NCBI RefSeq assembly: GCF_040518285.1
Contig: NZ_CP155449.1
Location: 3,906,001 to 3,970,000, forward strand
Direction of reading: 5' to 3'
DNA length: 64,000 nt
Source: Knoellia sp. S7-12
GTDB taxonomy: Bacteria > Actinomycetota > Actinomycetes > Actinomycetales > Dermatophilaceae
The position numbers were made by a program, and so were the translations under genes. Shown in pieces: positions 8,362 to 17,133 of the stretch (its first letter is position 1; each line of letters opens with the position of its first letter). The notes below the pieces were generated by a model that ran no database searches, was not told the origin of the DNA, and worked only from the letters and a program-made list of their open reading frames with translations.

Positions 8362-9156
8362 TCAGACCTTGTCCGTGGCGAGACGACGACGGTAGATGAG
8401 CATTCCGCCAGCAGCGGCGAATGCTGCACCGGCGAGACCGAACGTGCCGGCGGCCTCGACTCCGTTGGTCGAACCCTCACCGGTGTCGACGCCACCAGAG
8501 GGCATCTCACCGGTCGATGCGCCGACGACGGTGCCGCAGGTCGCCGGGTTGGTGCCTTCCTCGGGAACGCCGTTGACGCCGAGCGACTTCGCGAACGTGG
8601 ACTCGCCCAGGCCCTCGAGGTCGTACTTGTCGTTGCCGTTGGCGTCCAGACCGTGCTGGACGACGTGCAGGTTCTTGAGCTTGGCACCGGCACCGGCGGG
8701 CAGGTCGAAGGTGCGGCTGTAGGACAGGTTGCCGTCAGCGTCTGCCGTCGGCATCCGGTCCAGAGCCAGACCGCTCTTGGGGCTGGTGTCGCCCGTGGTC
8801 GTCAGCGAGATGACGATGTCGCCGTACTGCGGCAGACCCTCTTCGGTGTTGACCTGGCCGTCGCCGTCCTTGTCTGACGACGAGTCGGGACAGGTGAACT
8901 TCTTGCTCTCCGTGAACGACCCGTGGAAGTGCTGGGCGTGGGGTGAGTTGGGCGTGAAACCCTCGCCCTTGATCGAGATCTTGAGGCTGTCGCCGTCGAC
9001 CTCGAGCTGAGCGGTCGAGCTGGATCCGCTTTTGTTGCCCATCGTGTCGGTGAGCTTCATGTCGTAGTTCTCGGCCGCACTGGCGCCAGTGGCACCAACC
9101 AGAATCATGAGTGCGGTGCCCGGGAGGGCCAAAGCTGTCTTCGTGGTCAATCGCAT
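8362..9156 (-). CDS. Secreted, membrane-anchored CHRD-like protein, candidate sortase substrate
   Basis: The 264-residue protein has a Sec signal peptide ending near ASA-A at residue 28, a beta-rich CHRD-like region with PHAQHFHGS, and an EF-hand-like loop DKDGDGQVNTEEG. Two further Asp/Gly loops (DADGN and DANGNDKYD) follow. The C-terminus has MPSGGVDTGEGST (from residue 218), a hydrophobic segment GLAGAAFAAAGGMLI and the basic tail YRRRLATDKV. This is the layout of a wall-sorting signal, but no LPXTG is present. ATG 9156 has AAGGAG eight bases upstream. The sortase gene follows 11 bp downstream, so they are probably co-transcribed. Confidence 0.75.
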   Translation of the reverse strand: MRLTTKTALALPGTALMILVGATGASAAENYDMKLTDTMGNKSGSSSTAQLEVDGDSLKISIKGEGFTPNSPHAQHFHGSFTESKKFTCPDSSSDKDGDGQVNTEEGLPQYGDIVISLTTTGDTSPKSGLALDRMPTADADGNLSYSRTFDLPAGAGAKLKNLHVVQHGLDANGNDKYDLEGLGESTFAKSLGVNGVPEEGTNPATCGTVVGASTGEMPSGGVDTGEGSTNGVEAAGTFGLAGAAFAAAGGMLIYRRRLATDKV

Positions 9157-9299
9157 CGTTGCGCTCCTTCGTCGGTGGGGACCGAGGAATCGATCCATCA
9201 CTTTTGCGCCAGTAGTTCGGTGCGACGTAGGTCACGGATTGGTCTTTGTGCAGGTGAAATGACCAAACTTCGAAATCGCGCCGATCTCGCGTGCCTGGC

Positions 9300-9851
9300 T
9301 CAGCGCAGGAACGCGTCGATCCGTTCGAGGGTTGCGACGGTGGCGGCAGCGTCGGCGTCGGGCCCGGCGAGGTCGGTGAAGAGGTGCCCCTGCCCGGGGG
9401 TGACGTGGTCCTCGAAGGCTGCTCCGCTCGCCGTCACGGCGACTCCCAGAGCAGCGACGGCAGTGGGGTCGATCCACGGGTCGACGGCGTAGCGGTGCAC
9501 CTGGACCGGGACGCCTGACCAGTCACCGCGAGGTGCTCCCGCGGAATGCAGGAGGATCGCGGCGCCGGCTTCTGGCCGCTCGACCGCGAGGCGTTGCGCG
9601 AACCACGAACCGAGCGAGAAGCCCGCAAGCACGGTGTCAGATGGCAACTCTGCGGCGAGAGCGCGGACGTGGTCGAAGTACTCCGGGTGCGCGTCCCTGT
9701 GGGCGATGCCCGCGACCTCGTCATCGAAAACGTGCCCCTCGTAGAAGTCGGGTGCCTCGACAGCGTGCCCGCAGCCACGCAGTCGTTCGGCGAAGTCCAG
9801 CACGGCAGGACGCAACCCGAGAGCGGAGTGCAGCAGCAGGATCTGGGGCAT
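9300..9851 (-). CDS. Dienelactone hydrolase-family alpha/beta hydrolase
   Basis: This 183-residue protein begins MPQILLLHSALGLRP and shows the compact dienelactone-hydrolase fold: APDFYEGHVFDD, the nucleophile elbow GFSLGSWFAQ and the late catalytic His in PGQGHLFTD. The nucleophile is Ser rather than the Cys of classical dienelactone hydrolase, so an esterase or other hydrolase activity is as likely as lactone opening. It is cytosolic with no signal peptide. ATG 9851 is preferred over upstream in-frame starts that encode no family sequence. The gene points away from the HNH gene at 10020, leaving about 170 bp between their starts. Confidence 0.82.
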   Translation of the reverse strand: MPQILLLHSALGLRPAVLDFAERLRGCGHAVEAPDFYEGHVFDDEVAGIAHRDAHPEYFDHVRALAAELPSDTVLAGFSLGSWFAQRLAVERPEAGAAILLHSAGAPRGDWSGVPVQVHRYAVDPWIDPTAVAALGVAVTASGAAFEDHVTPGQGHLFTDLAGPDADAAATVATLERIDAFLR

Positions 9852-9951
9852 GAGTTCATCCTGCCCGAGGGTGCTGTCCGCGGACATTTGATGGCTTGAC
9901 GTGAGACAGCCTGCGTCGTCGGCGCCCTGCATGAATTCGCCTGTGTCAGTT

Positions 9952-10020
9952 GCGAATTCAGCCGACAGCGTAGCCCCAAATCCTTGACTCTAGAACTCCT
10001 GTTCGACTATTATTGGGTCA
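9952..10020 (+). promoter_or_regulatory. SOS-box promoter of the first DUF222-HNH gene, leaderless
   Basis: TTGACT (9984-9989) and TATTAT (10008-10013) form a -35/-10 pair with an 18-bp spacer. The spacer holds GAACTCCTGTTC (9993-10004), the GAAC-N4-GTTC core of the actinobacterial LexA box. The predicted start point falls on the A of ATG 10020 and no ribosome-binding site is present, so the mRNA is probably leaderless. A block GCGAATTCAGCCGACAGCG just upstream (from 9952) recurs at the second HNH gene. Confidence 0.75.
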
Positions 10021-11690
10021 TGGAAAGCACCGCCGCGACCGCCGCCCTTGAGGGCCGGTATGCCGCGTTGCGCGCTTCCGCTGCCGGGTTGGGTCCCGAG
10101 GAGCTCCTGGACGTCATCGAGCTGGCGCAGCGTGAGAAGGATGCGGCGTCGGCTCGGCAGGCGGTGGCGTTGGCGCACCTGTCCGCGCGCGATTGCCACG
10201 TGCAGGAGGACGGCACGAGCGTCGAGGTGGATCACGGGTTGGGGTACCAACGACTGGATGGTCCCGAGTTGGCGGCACCCCGGTTGGGGGTGTCGGTGCA
10301 TGTGGCGACGAACCGGATCATGGATGCGATCCGTCAGCTGACCCGCACCCCGGCCGTGGTGGATGCGATGGCCAGTGGTGACCTGGATGAGCAGCGGGCC
10401 CGCACCGTCACGGAGGAGACCGAGTTCCTGTCGCCGCAGTCCGCGGCCGAGGTCGTGGACCGGGTCAAGGACGTGTGGGGCCAGTTGACGGTCGGGCCGT
10501 TGCGGCAGCTGTTGGCGCGCACCGCCGCCCAGGTCGACCCGGATGCTGTGACCGCCCACGCCGAGGACGAGCGTGCCCGCCGCGGGTTGACCCGCCGCAC
10601 CGGGGTGCATGGCACCGACCACTGGCGTGGCGACTTCCGGGTCGAACAGGCCCGCGGTGCGTGGGCCGCCGTCACCGAACGCGCCCGCCAACTCGTGCGT
10701 GACGGCAACGCCGACACTCTTGAGCTGGCCCGGGCCGACGCGATGATGGAACTCATCCTCGAACACTCCGATGTCAAGGTCGTCATCCACGCCACCCGCG
10801 CCGCCACGGCACCCCCGACGGCTGCGGCCGCGGCCGCACCCGCGACGACCGGCGCGGTGGAGGATCTGGTTGAGGTCGGCGGGCTGGGTGCGCCGGGCAC
10901 GACGTTCGTGCGCCGCGACTGGCTCGACAAGACCGGCACCTCCGACCCCGACCGTGAACTGACCTGCGACAGCGACACCGGTGCCCTCATACACGGTGAC
11001 GTCCCCGCCGCATTCGCACGCGACCAGGCCCGCGCCCGCAGGGCCCACCGCGCCCGAGAACGAGCCAAAAACCACGCCAAGCCCTCCTTCGCGAAGGCCA
11101 CCCCCGTCGACTTCAGCCAGTCCTACCGGGTGCCCGACCCCATGGCCCGACTCATCCGACTGCGCGACGGATCCTGCCGCTTCCCCGGCTGCGCCACCCC
11201 CGCACGGCAGTGCGACCTCGACCACGTCCAACCCTGGCCGACCGGACTCACCACCCCGACAAATCTCATGTGTCTGTGCCGGCGCCACCACCGGATCAAA
11301 CAACGCGAGGGTTGGACCGTGAAACTGCACCCCGACGCCACCACCACCTGGACCGACCCCACCGGGCTGCCACAAACCACCTGGCCCGTGGACCACCTCC
11401 ACCTCATCACCGCCGGCCACACCCACCGCGACCCCACCGCCTACGCCCGCACCAACACAAACCCCACCGAGATCCCCTCCACCTTCGAAGAAGAACTCAT
11501 CGAACTCCTCGGCGGCCCCGACCAAGCCCAACCCCGCGCCTACCCCATCAGCTTCGACATCGACGGCAACACCTACGGCGGACCCCCAGCACGCATCGAC
11601 CTCGACACCACCCTCGAACACGGCGCCGGCCCCTGGGACCAGCTCCTCATCGACTTCCCACCCCGACCACCGGAAACCATCCCCTTCTGA
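10020..11690 (+). CDS. DUF222/13E12-type HNH endonuclease-like protein (copy 1)
   Basis: The 556-residue protein has the long helical DUF222 region (residues about 1-300) and a C-terminal HNH module. The zinc-binding CRFPGC starts near residue 386, followed by CDLDHVQPW (His near 402) and LCRRHHRIKQREGW. In mycobacteria the related 13E12 genes form a dispersed, DNA-damage-inducible family. Nuclease activity has not generally been shown, so the biochemical role is inferred. The start is ATG 10020, since the upstream in-frame TTG 9984 is the -35 element. The C-terminal third is strongly enriched in CCC/ACC codons. A second copy lies at 26849-28531. A long open frame on the opposite strand is a codon-bias shadow. 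Confidence 0.9.
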   Translation: MESTAATAALEGRYAALRASAAGLGPEELLDVIELAQREKDAASARQAVALAHLSARDCHVQEDGTSVEVDHGLGYQRLDGPELAAPRLGVSVHVATNRIMDAIRQLTRTPAVVDAMASGDLDEQRARTVTEETEFLSPQSAAEVVDRVKDVWGQLTVGPLRQLLARTAAQVDPDAVTAHAEDERARRGLTRRTGVHGTDHWRGDFRVEQARGAWAAVTERARQLVRDGNADTLELARADAMMELILEHSDVKVVIHATRAATAPPTAAAAAAPATTGAVEDLVEVGGLGAPGTTFVRRDWLDKTGTSDPDRELTCDSDTGALIHGDVPAAFARDQARARRAHRARERAKNHAKPSFAKATPVDFSQSYRVPDPMARLIRLRDGSCRFPGCATPARQCDLDHVQPWPTGLTTPTNLMCLCRRHHRIKQREGWTVKLHPDATTTWTDPTGLPQTTWPVDHLHLITAGHTHRDPTAYARTNTNPTEIPSTFEEELIELLGGPDQAQPRAYPISFDIDGNTYGGPPARIDLDTTLEHGAGPWDQLLIDFPPRPPETIPF

Positions 11691-11773
11691 GCAGGCGGCG
11701 CATTCGCAGCGGATCCGCAGTGGCTCCCGAAATGATCCACAGGTCAGCACGTCCGGCTACGTCAGGGGAACCC

Positions 11774-12871
11774 ATGAATGTCATACGCAAGCGCACAATC
11801 GCCACGGTGGCGGTGATCACGGCAGCGAGCGCCCTCGCTACGGCCAGCGCGGCCCAAGCAGCTCCGGACACGAACGCGCCAGGCACCACGAGCGCCGCCG
11901 ACGCTGGCACCGCTCTGGCCCCGGACACCGTGAGAAGCGCGAAGGTCGCCGCATCCCCAAAGTTCGCGGACCCCGCCTTCGCACGATTCGACCTCACCAC
12001 GGCTCAGACGCCGCGATACTTCCTCTACGCCACCGGCAAGGGGTTCCCTGTCATCAGCAGCGCCAGCGCCGTCGGCGGCTACGGGGCTCCCACATCGTCG
12101 ATGACGGCGCACCCGAAATGGGTATCACGCTCGAGGTCTGACCTATGGGCGCCACACGTCACGCGACGGCCACGCGGAGACCTCCCGGGCGACTTCACCT
12201 ACACAATGCTCTTCAACGGTCGACGCACCAGCGACGAAAAGCACTGCATCGGTGTTGCTACCTCCCAATCTCCAACAGGGCCGTTCAAGCCGCGCAAAGA
12301 GCCGCTGTTGTGTCCGCCTGCGGGCTACGGCGAAGTTCTCGACCCGTCCATCTACACCGAGGGTGGAGTCAGGTACCTGGTCTACAAGCTGGGAGACAAC
12401 GAGGGCGCCCGGCGCTTCTCGATCCTGGCTCGGCCGATCAACACTCCCAGCAGGACCTTCAAGGGCCCTGCGATCACACTGCTGAGCGAAGACCAAACCG
12501 AGGGCATCAATGCTGAAGCGCCCGACATCCTGCGCGCCGGGCAGCGTACCCACCTGTTCGTGTCGAGGTACGGATACGAGACTTTGGAGTATTCGACTCA
12601 GTCGTGGTCCGCAGCCTCGATCCTGGGTGTGAAGCACTCGACTGGGAAGTGGGTTGAAGGCCTTGGCCGCGACGATGAGGCGGAGGGTCTGTTCGGGCCG
12701 GGCGGGGCCGAGGTCATCGAGGACGAGGTCACCGAGGGCGGCGAGGTCATCGAGGAGCTCCGCATCGCCTTCCACAGCCACCACGACGAGACACCGAACG
12801 TGATCGAAGAAGGCCGACTGGCCTACACGGGGACGCTGGATCGCAGAGGCGATCAGTTCTCGCTGCGCTGA
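11774..12871 (+). CDS. Secreted glycosyl hydrolase family 43-like protein
   Basis: The 365-residue protein has a Sec signal peptide (MNVIRKRTIATVAVITAASA and on to AQAA-PDT). The rest fits a five-bladed propeller of the GH43/62/32/68 group: an early Asp in ADPAFARFD (possible catalytic base), DLWAPHV with Trp near residue 125, VLDPSIYTEGGVRYLVYK (second Asp) and INAEAPDILRAGQRTHLFVS with a candidate acid Glu. Such enzymes trim arabinose- or xylose-containing glycans outside the cell. The C-terminus has an acidic, Glu-rich stretch (EVIEDEVTEGGEVIEE). ATG 11774 follows AGGGGAACCC. The gene is alone, and a 15-bp-arm hairpin follows at 12903. Confidence 0.78.
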   Translation: MNVIRKRTIATVAVITAASALATASAAQAAPDTNAPGTTSAADAGTALAPDTVRSAKVAASPKFADPAFARFDLTTAQTPRYFLYATGKGFPVISSASAVGGYGAPTSSMTAHPKWVSRSRSDLWAPHVTRRPRGDLPGDFTYTMLFNGRRTSDEKHCIGVATSQSPTGPFKPRKEPLLCPPAGYGEVLDPSIYTEGGVRYLVYKLGDNEGARRFSILARPINTPSRTFKGPAITLLSEDQTEGINAEAPDILRAGQRTHLFVSRYGYETLEYSTQSWSAASILGVKHSTGKWVEGLGRDDEAEGLFGPGGAEVIEDEVTEGGEVIEELRIAFHSHHDETPNVIEEGRLAYTGTLDRRGDQFSLR

Positions 12872-12902
12872 CCCACCGGGCAGTGCCCGGAGAAACCAGC
12901 CG

Positions 12903-12947
12903 CGTATGCCGTCCGCCCACCCAAACCAGGTTGGCGGACGGCATACG
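12903..12947. repeat. Intergenic hairpin built from two inverted GTATGCCG motifs
   Basis: A perfect 15-bp inverted repeat (12903-12917 and 12933-12947, arm CGTATGCCGTCCGCC) with a 15-nt loop lies 31 bp after the GH43-like stop. There is no T-run, so it is at most an intrinsic terminator of the U-less kind common in actinobacteria. Each arm contains the GTATGCCG octamer that recurs through the window. Confidence 0.85.
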
Positions 12948-13094
12948 TGTGCCTGAGGTAGGCAACGGTGCCCGTCTGAGGTAGCTGCCACGCACGAAAT
13001 ACGGCACCTGACCGATGTGGGCGCCTACCTCACCCGACGACTGTTGACCTGTCAGCACAAGCCGACATCCACAGCACCAGTCGGAAGGCCAGTC

Positions 13095-13247
13095 ATGAAC
13101 ACGTCGTTCTTCACGCCAGAGTCAGTCAAGGCCGAGATGGAGGCTCGCTACGGGCAGTTCACCGACACGCACGAGCGCCCCGGATCCTCGCTGCACGTGA
13201 TTCGCCGGGTCCGGGCGCACCTCCAGGCCGCACGCAACGCCCGCTGA
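13095..13247 (+). CDS. Small hypothetical protein (50 aa)
   Basis: The frame encodes MNTSFFTPESVKAEMEARY, then a short hydrophilic, Arg-rich tail ending RAHLQAARNAR. The ATG at 13095 has GGAAGG eight to ten bases upstream. The predicted peptide is mostly helical and basic at its C-terminus, with no known domain. It ends 65 bp before the start of the LAL regulator and reads in the same direction, so it could be a small leader gene of that regulator. Its reality rests on the ribosome-binding site, G/C-rich third positions and gene-like composition. Confidence 0.5.
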   Translation: MNTSFFTPESVKAEMEARYGQFTDTHERPGSSLHVIRRVRAHLQAARNAR

Positions 13248-13312
13248 ATCGGGTGTCCACCGAAGTGGCCCTCGCGCCGCAGGAAGGTCCCCCGTCGTCG
13301 ATACTTCGACTC

Positions 13313-16225
13313 ATGACCTTCCCCGCCCGCGAGCTCGTCGGACGCGACGCCGACCTCTCCCGGATCGCCGAGATCATCGGACTCGACGATCCCCAAGGGG
13401 TCGGTGTCGTGATGTCCGGAGACGCCGGAATCGGCAAGTCGAGCCTGCTCGCCCGGGTCAGCGCCGACGCCGAAGCGGCGAACTGGAACGTCGCCTGGGG
13501 ACACTGCGTCGGCCAGTCCGGCAGCGGCGTCGCCTACCTCCCCTTCACCGAGCTCCTCACCCGACTCGAGCTCCTCGCACCCGAAGCCGTCGAACAGATC
13601 ATCACGACGCGACCGGCCCTCGCCGTCCTCCTGCCCGGTCGTCGCGACGCTGCGACCTCGACCCACTCGCCCGGCCAGGTCGCCGAGAGCGTCCACGCCC
13701 TGCTGACCGCCGTCGGCGAGATCGCCCCGCTGCTCGTCGTCATCGAGGACGCCCACTGGGCCGACCCGTCGTCACGCGACCTCATGACGTTGCTGCTGAC
13801 GCGGGGCTTCGCTTCGCCCGTCGCGCTCGTGGTCACCTACCGCTCGGACGACCTCCACCGCCGTCACCCATTGCACGAGACCCTCGCTGTCTGGGCGCGC
13901 ATCGCCGGTGTCGAGCACCACGACCTGAAACCGTTGGAAGACAGTGCGATTCGCGCGATTGTCACCGCTACCGAAACCAACGACATGCAGGACCGGACCA
14001 TCGGCGAGATCGCGCGCCGCGCCGAGGGGAACCCGTTCTTCGCCGAACAGCTCGCCGCCAGCACCGTGGCGGGTCAACCCGTGACGGGTGGTCTCAGTCG
14101 TGTCCTCTGGGCACGCATCGACCAGCTGACCGAGCCAGCCCAGCACGTCGTCCGCACCATGGCCATCGGCGGGCGCACCATCAGCCACGACCTGCTGCTG
14201 CGCCTCGTGGACCTCACCGAGGAGCAGCTCGAGGTGGCGGTCGCCGAAGCCATCGAGCGCCACGTCATCGAGGCCCAATGGCCACCGGCCTACACGTTCC
14301 GGCACGCACTCCTCGCGGAGACCACAACCGCCGATCTGCTTCCGGGACAACGGATGCGACTACACCGTGCGTATGCCGGTGCGCTGGCTTCCGATCCAGC
14401 GCTCGGCCCAGCGTCGGAGCTGGCTCGTCACGCCGCGGCCTCGGGCGACCTCACCACCGCAGTGTCCGCGGCCCGCGATGCTGCCCGCGCCGACCTGCTT
14501 GTCGGTGGTCCGGTCAATGCCCTGCAGCACCTCGAGGACGCGCTCGGCTGGCTGCCCGAAGATGCCGAAGAACGTGACGTGGTGAGCCTCGAGGCGTCCG
14601 ACGCGGCGCTGACGGCTGGCGACGTCGTCCGTTCGGTGCACTTGCTGCGTGACCGCATCGAGCATCCCGGTGTCGACCAGTCTCCCGCGATGAGGGCTCG
14701 CCTGCTCGCCACGTGCGCCACCAGGGTCCGCCTCATCGACCTCACCTTTGCCGACAGCGGTCCCGACATGACCACCGAGGCGATGGCACTCGTGCCCGAC
14801 GGCGACAGCCCTGAGCGGCTCTTCGTCCTCACCGCGCACATCCAACAGCTCGTCGACTCCCGTCGCTACGACGAGGCCTCCGACCTCGGTGAGCAGGCCA
14901 TCGCCCTGGCCGAGCGCCTCGACCTGCCCAATGCGCTCACCGAGGTCCGTGCCGTCATGTCGCGGGTCATCGAGATCCACGACGACCTCGACGCTCTGGA
15001 GCGCCACATCGACGGAATGCTCGCCGACCTCGGCGACCGCCCCGACCCGCTCCGGATTCGCATTCATCACCAGGCCGCCACGATGCACCACCGTCGCGGT
15101 CGCCTCGCGCGGGCGCTCGAGTCCTATGACCGAGCCGCCGCCCTGGCCCGTGAACTGCACATCGACTGGGCGCCGTTCGGCATGGAGGCGAGACTCATTG
15201 GTGGGCTCACGGCATACGAGATCGGCGACTGGGACGGCGCGGAGCGACGGCTCCGCGTGAGCGATGCTCCCCCGCCCCAGCCCGTCGATTCGTTCTTCGC
15301 GTCAGCACTGATGAATGTCCGGGCCGGTCGCGGTGAGGTCATCGACGAGGACGAGATCTCGTCCGTGCGCAATTGGTGGCACGTCGACGGATTCGGGATC
15401 GTGCAACTCGTCATGCCCGCCGTGGAGCACTACGGCCACAACGGGGACCTTGCCCGCGCGCTCGACATCGCCGAGGACGCGACCTCCGACCTCGAGCGGA
15501 CCTGGGGTCGCTTCCACGCCATCGTCCGCCTCGCCGCACTCGTTGCCGGCCAGACCGCGACACATGCCCCGACACTCGATGACACTCTGCTCCGTCGCGC
15601 GACCTCCGACCTCGAGTCGATGGCCGACAAGGTCCGCAGCATCGTCACCGTGCCCCAACGTGGGGTGCGCGAGCCGACGACCGAGGAGATCGCGGAGACC
15701 AACACCGAGACCTGGGCCTGGAACCTCCGGTTAAATGCCGAGCTGCTCCGGTTGCAGTGGCGCGCGGGCCAGGGTCAACCACCGACCACCGAGTCGATGG
15801 TCGGGGCCTGGCAGGAGTCAGTGGCCGCGTTCGCACGCTATGGCCACGTCTATGAGACGGCGCGGTCGCGGGCCAGGTTGGCAGCGGCACTCAAGGCTGC
15901 CGGCGACTCTGCGGGTTCGCGGCGCGAGGCGGATCTGGCACGCGAGGTGGCAGTGCGTCTGGGCGCGACCCCACTCCTGGCCGAGCTGGACGATCTTGCA
16001 GCGCCATCCCCGTCCAGCGGCAGCTCTTCCGACACGTTGACGCCGCGCGAGCAGGAGGTCCTCGAACTCGTCGCGCGAGGGCTGAGCAACGGTCAGGTCG
16101 GCAAGCGGCTGTTCATCTCGACCAAGACTGCGAGCGTCCACGTCTCGCGGATCCTCGCGAAGCTCGGCGCCGCCTCACGCACCGAGGCCGCCGCCATCGC
16201 AAGGGACCGTGGCCTCGTCCCCTGA
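13313..16225 (+). CDS. LAL-family LuxR transcriptional regulator (AAA ATPase plus LuxR HTH)
   Basis: This 970-residue regulator begins MTFPARELVGRDADLSRI. It has Walker A GDAGIGKSSL (residues about 36-44), Walker B LLVVIEDAHWAD, a long helical/TPR region, and a C-terminal LuxR helix-turn-helix (LTPREQEVLELVARGLSNGQ and on to VHVSRILAKLGAASRTEA, residues about 910-968). LAL proteins are large ATP-binding activators of carbohydrate or secondary-metabolite genes. ATG 13313 is preferred because the similarity starts there. It has no ribosome-binding site and GATACT lies just upstream, so a leaderless start is possible. One rare TTA codon occurs (near 15731). Possible targets are the adjacent GH43-like gene or the TIGR02587/88 pair, but no binding site is identified. 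Confidence 0.9.
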   Translation: MTFPARELVGRDADLSRIAEIIGLDDPQGVGVVMSGDAGIGKSSLLARVSADAEAANWNVAWGHCVGQSGSGVAYLPFTELLTRLELLAPEAVEQIITTRPALAVLLPGRRDAATSTHSPGQVAESVHALLTAVGEIAPLLVVIEDAHWADPSSRDLMTLLLTRGFASPVALVVTYRSDDLHRRHPLHETLAVWARIAGVEHHDLKPLEDSAIRAIVTATETNDMQDRTIGEIARRAEGNPFFAEQLAASTVAGQPVTGGLSRVLWARIDQLTEPAQHVVRTMAIGGRTISHDLLLRLVDLTEEQLEVAVAEAIERHVIEAQWPPAYTFRHALLAETTTADLLPGQRMRLHRAYAGALASDPALGPASELARHAAASGDLTTAVSAARDAARADLLVGGPVNALQHLEDALGWLPEDAEERDVVSLEASDAALTAGDVVRSVHLLRDRIEHPGVDQSPAMRARLLATCATRVRLIDLTFADSGPDMTTEAMALVPDGDSPERLFVLTAHIQQLVDSRRYDEASDLGEQAIALAERLDLPNALTEVRAVMSRVIEIHDDLDALERHIDGMLADLGDRPDPLRIRIHHQAATMHHRRGRLARALESYDRAAALARELHIDWAPFGMEARLIGGLTAYEIGDWDGAERRLRVSDAPPPQPVDSFFASALMNVRAGRGEVIDEDEISSVRNWWHVDGFGIVQLVMPAVEHYGHNGDLARALDIAEDATSDLERTWGRFHAIVRLAALVAGQTATHAPTLDDTLLRRATSDLESMADKVRSIVTVPQRGVREPTTEEIAETNTETWAWNLRLNAELLRLQWRAGQGQPPTTESMVGAWQESVAAFARYGHVYETARSRARLAAALKAAGDSAGSRREADLAREVAVRLGATPLLAELDDLAAPSPSSGSSSDTLTPREQEVLELVARGLSNGQVGKRLFISTKTASVHVSRILAKLGAASRTEAAAIARDRGLVP

Positions 16226-16260
16226 ACCGTGCTCTCTCGGTATGGTCCAGGAATGACGCG

Positions 16261-17133
16261 ATGGCGCGGAGTCCCGACATGACGCCGGGCAGCGGCGCGG
16301 CCCTCCAACGGGAGGAACACCCCTGGCGAGCCGAGGTCGTGGACCTGGTCAGGGCTGCGTCGGGTGGGCTGCTCTTCGGGGTCCCTCTGCTCTACACCAT
16401 GGAGGTGTGGTGGGCAGGGACACAGACTCCGCCGTGGGTGCTGCTGGGGCTCGCGGCTCTGTTGTTCGTGCCGGTCTTCGTCATGAGCAAGACCGAGGGT
16501 TTCCGGGCCACCCGCGACGTGCGCTGGCGTGATGCGGGCTACGACACGGTCGAAGCCGTGGCGGTCGCCCTCGCCGTCACTGCTGCGGTCCTGGTGCTCC
16601 TCCGGGAGCTCACGACCGATACTCCCTTGGGGGCTGGGCTGGGCAAGGTGCTCTATGAGGCGCTGCCCTTCTGCCTGGGGATCGGCGTCGCTCGCCACCT
16701 GCTGAGCGGGGGCCGGTCATCCACCGAGAAGCCCAGGGGGGCCAGCGCGACGCTGGCCGACCTGGGCGCCACGACCGTCGGAGCGGTGTTCGTCTCGCTG
16801 AGCATCGCCCCGACGGACGAGGTGCCGATGGTCGCCAGTGCCATGACGCCGATGTGGCTCCTGGCCATGATGGCGGCCTCGCTGCTCACCACCTACGCCA
16901 TCGTCTTCGTCGCCGGGTTCTCCAGACAGGACCAGCGCCACGGGCACGAGGGACCCTTCCAGCACCCGATCACCGAGACGGTCGTCTGCTACCTGATTGC
17001 ACTGGCGACCGCCTTCGTCCTGCTCTGGATCTTCCAGCACGACCTCCAACCATGGCCGGACCTCCTCGCGCGAACCGTGGTCCTCGGCTTTCCCGCAGCA
17101 ATCGGCGGCGCGGCCGGAAGGCTGGCGATATGA
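16261..17133 (+). CDS. TIGR02587-family integral membrane protein
   Basis: The 290-residue protein has about seven hydrophobic segments. Conserved stretches are RAASGGLLFGVPLLYTMEVW, FRATRDVRWRDAGYDTVEA, GATTVGAVFVSLSIAPTDE and ITETVVCYLIALATAF. It matches what I know of the TIGR02587 membrane family, whose members sit next to TIGR02588 proteins, exactly as here. Function is unknown. The ATG at 16261 is the first good in-frame start after the LAL regulator stop (35 bp). Its stop overlaps the next gene's start as ATGA. Confidence 0.82.
   Translation: MARSPDMTPGSGAALQREEHPWRAEVVDLVRAASGGLLFGVPLLYTMEVWWAGTQTPPWVLLGLAALLFVPVFVMSKTEGFRATRDVRWRDAGYDTVEAVAVALAVTAAVLVLLRELTTDTPLGAGLGKVLYEALPFCLGIGVARHLLSGGRSSTEKPRGASATLADLGATTVGAVFVSLSIAPTDEVPMVASAMTPMWLLAMMAASLLTTYAIVFVAGFSRQDQRHGHEGPFQHPITETVVCYLIALATAFVLLWIFQHDLQPWPDLLARTVVLGFPAAIGGAAGRLAI

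Noticed and set aside
9990..11750. Open frame of 586 codons antisense to the first DUF222-HNH gene
   Set aside because: It mirrors a gene with extreme G/C third positions, encodes Gly/Val/Ala-rich sequence without any domain, and the sense strand has a full domain set.
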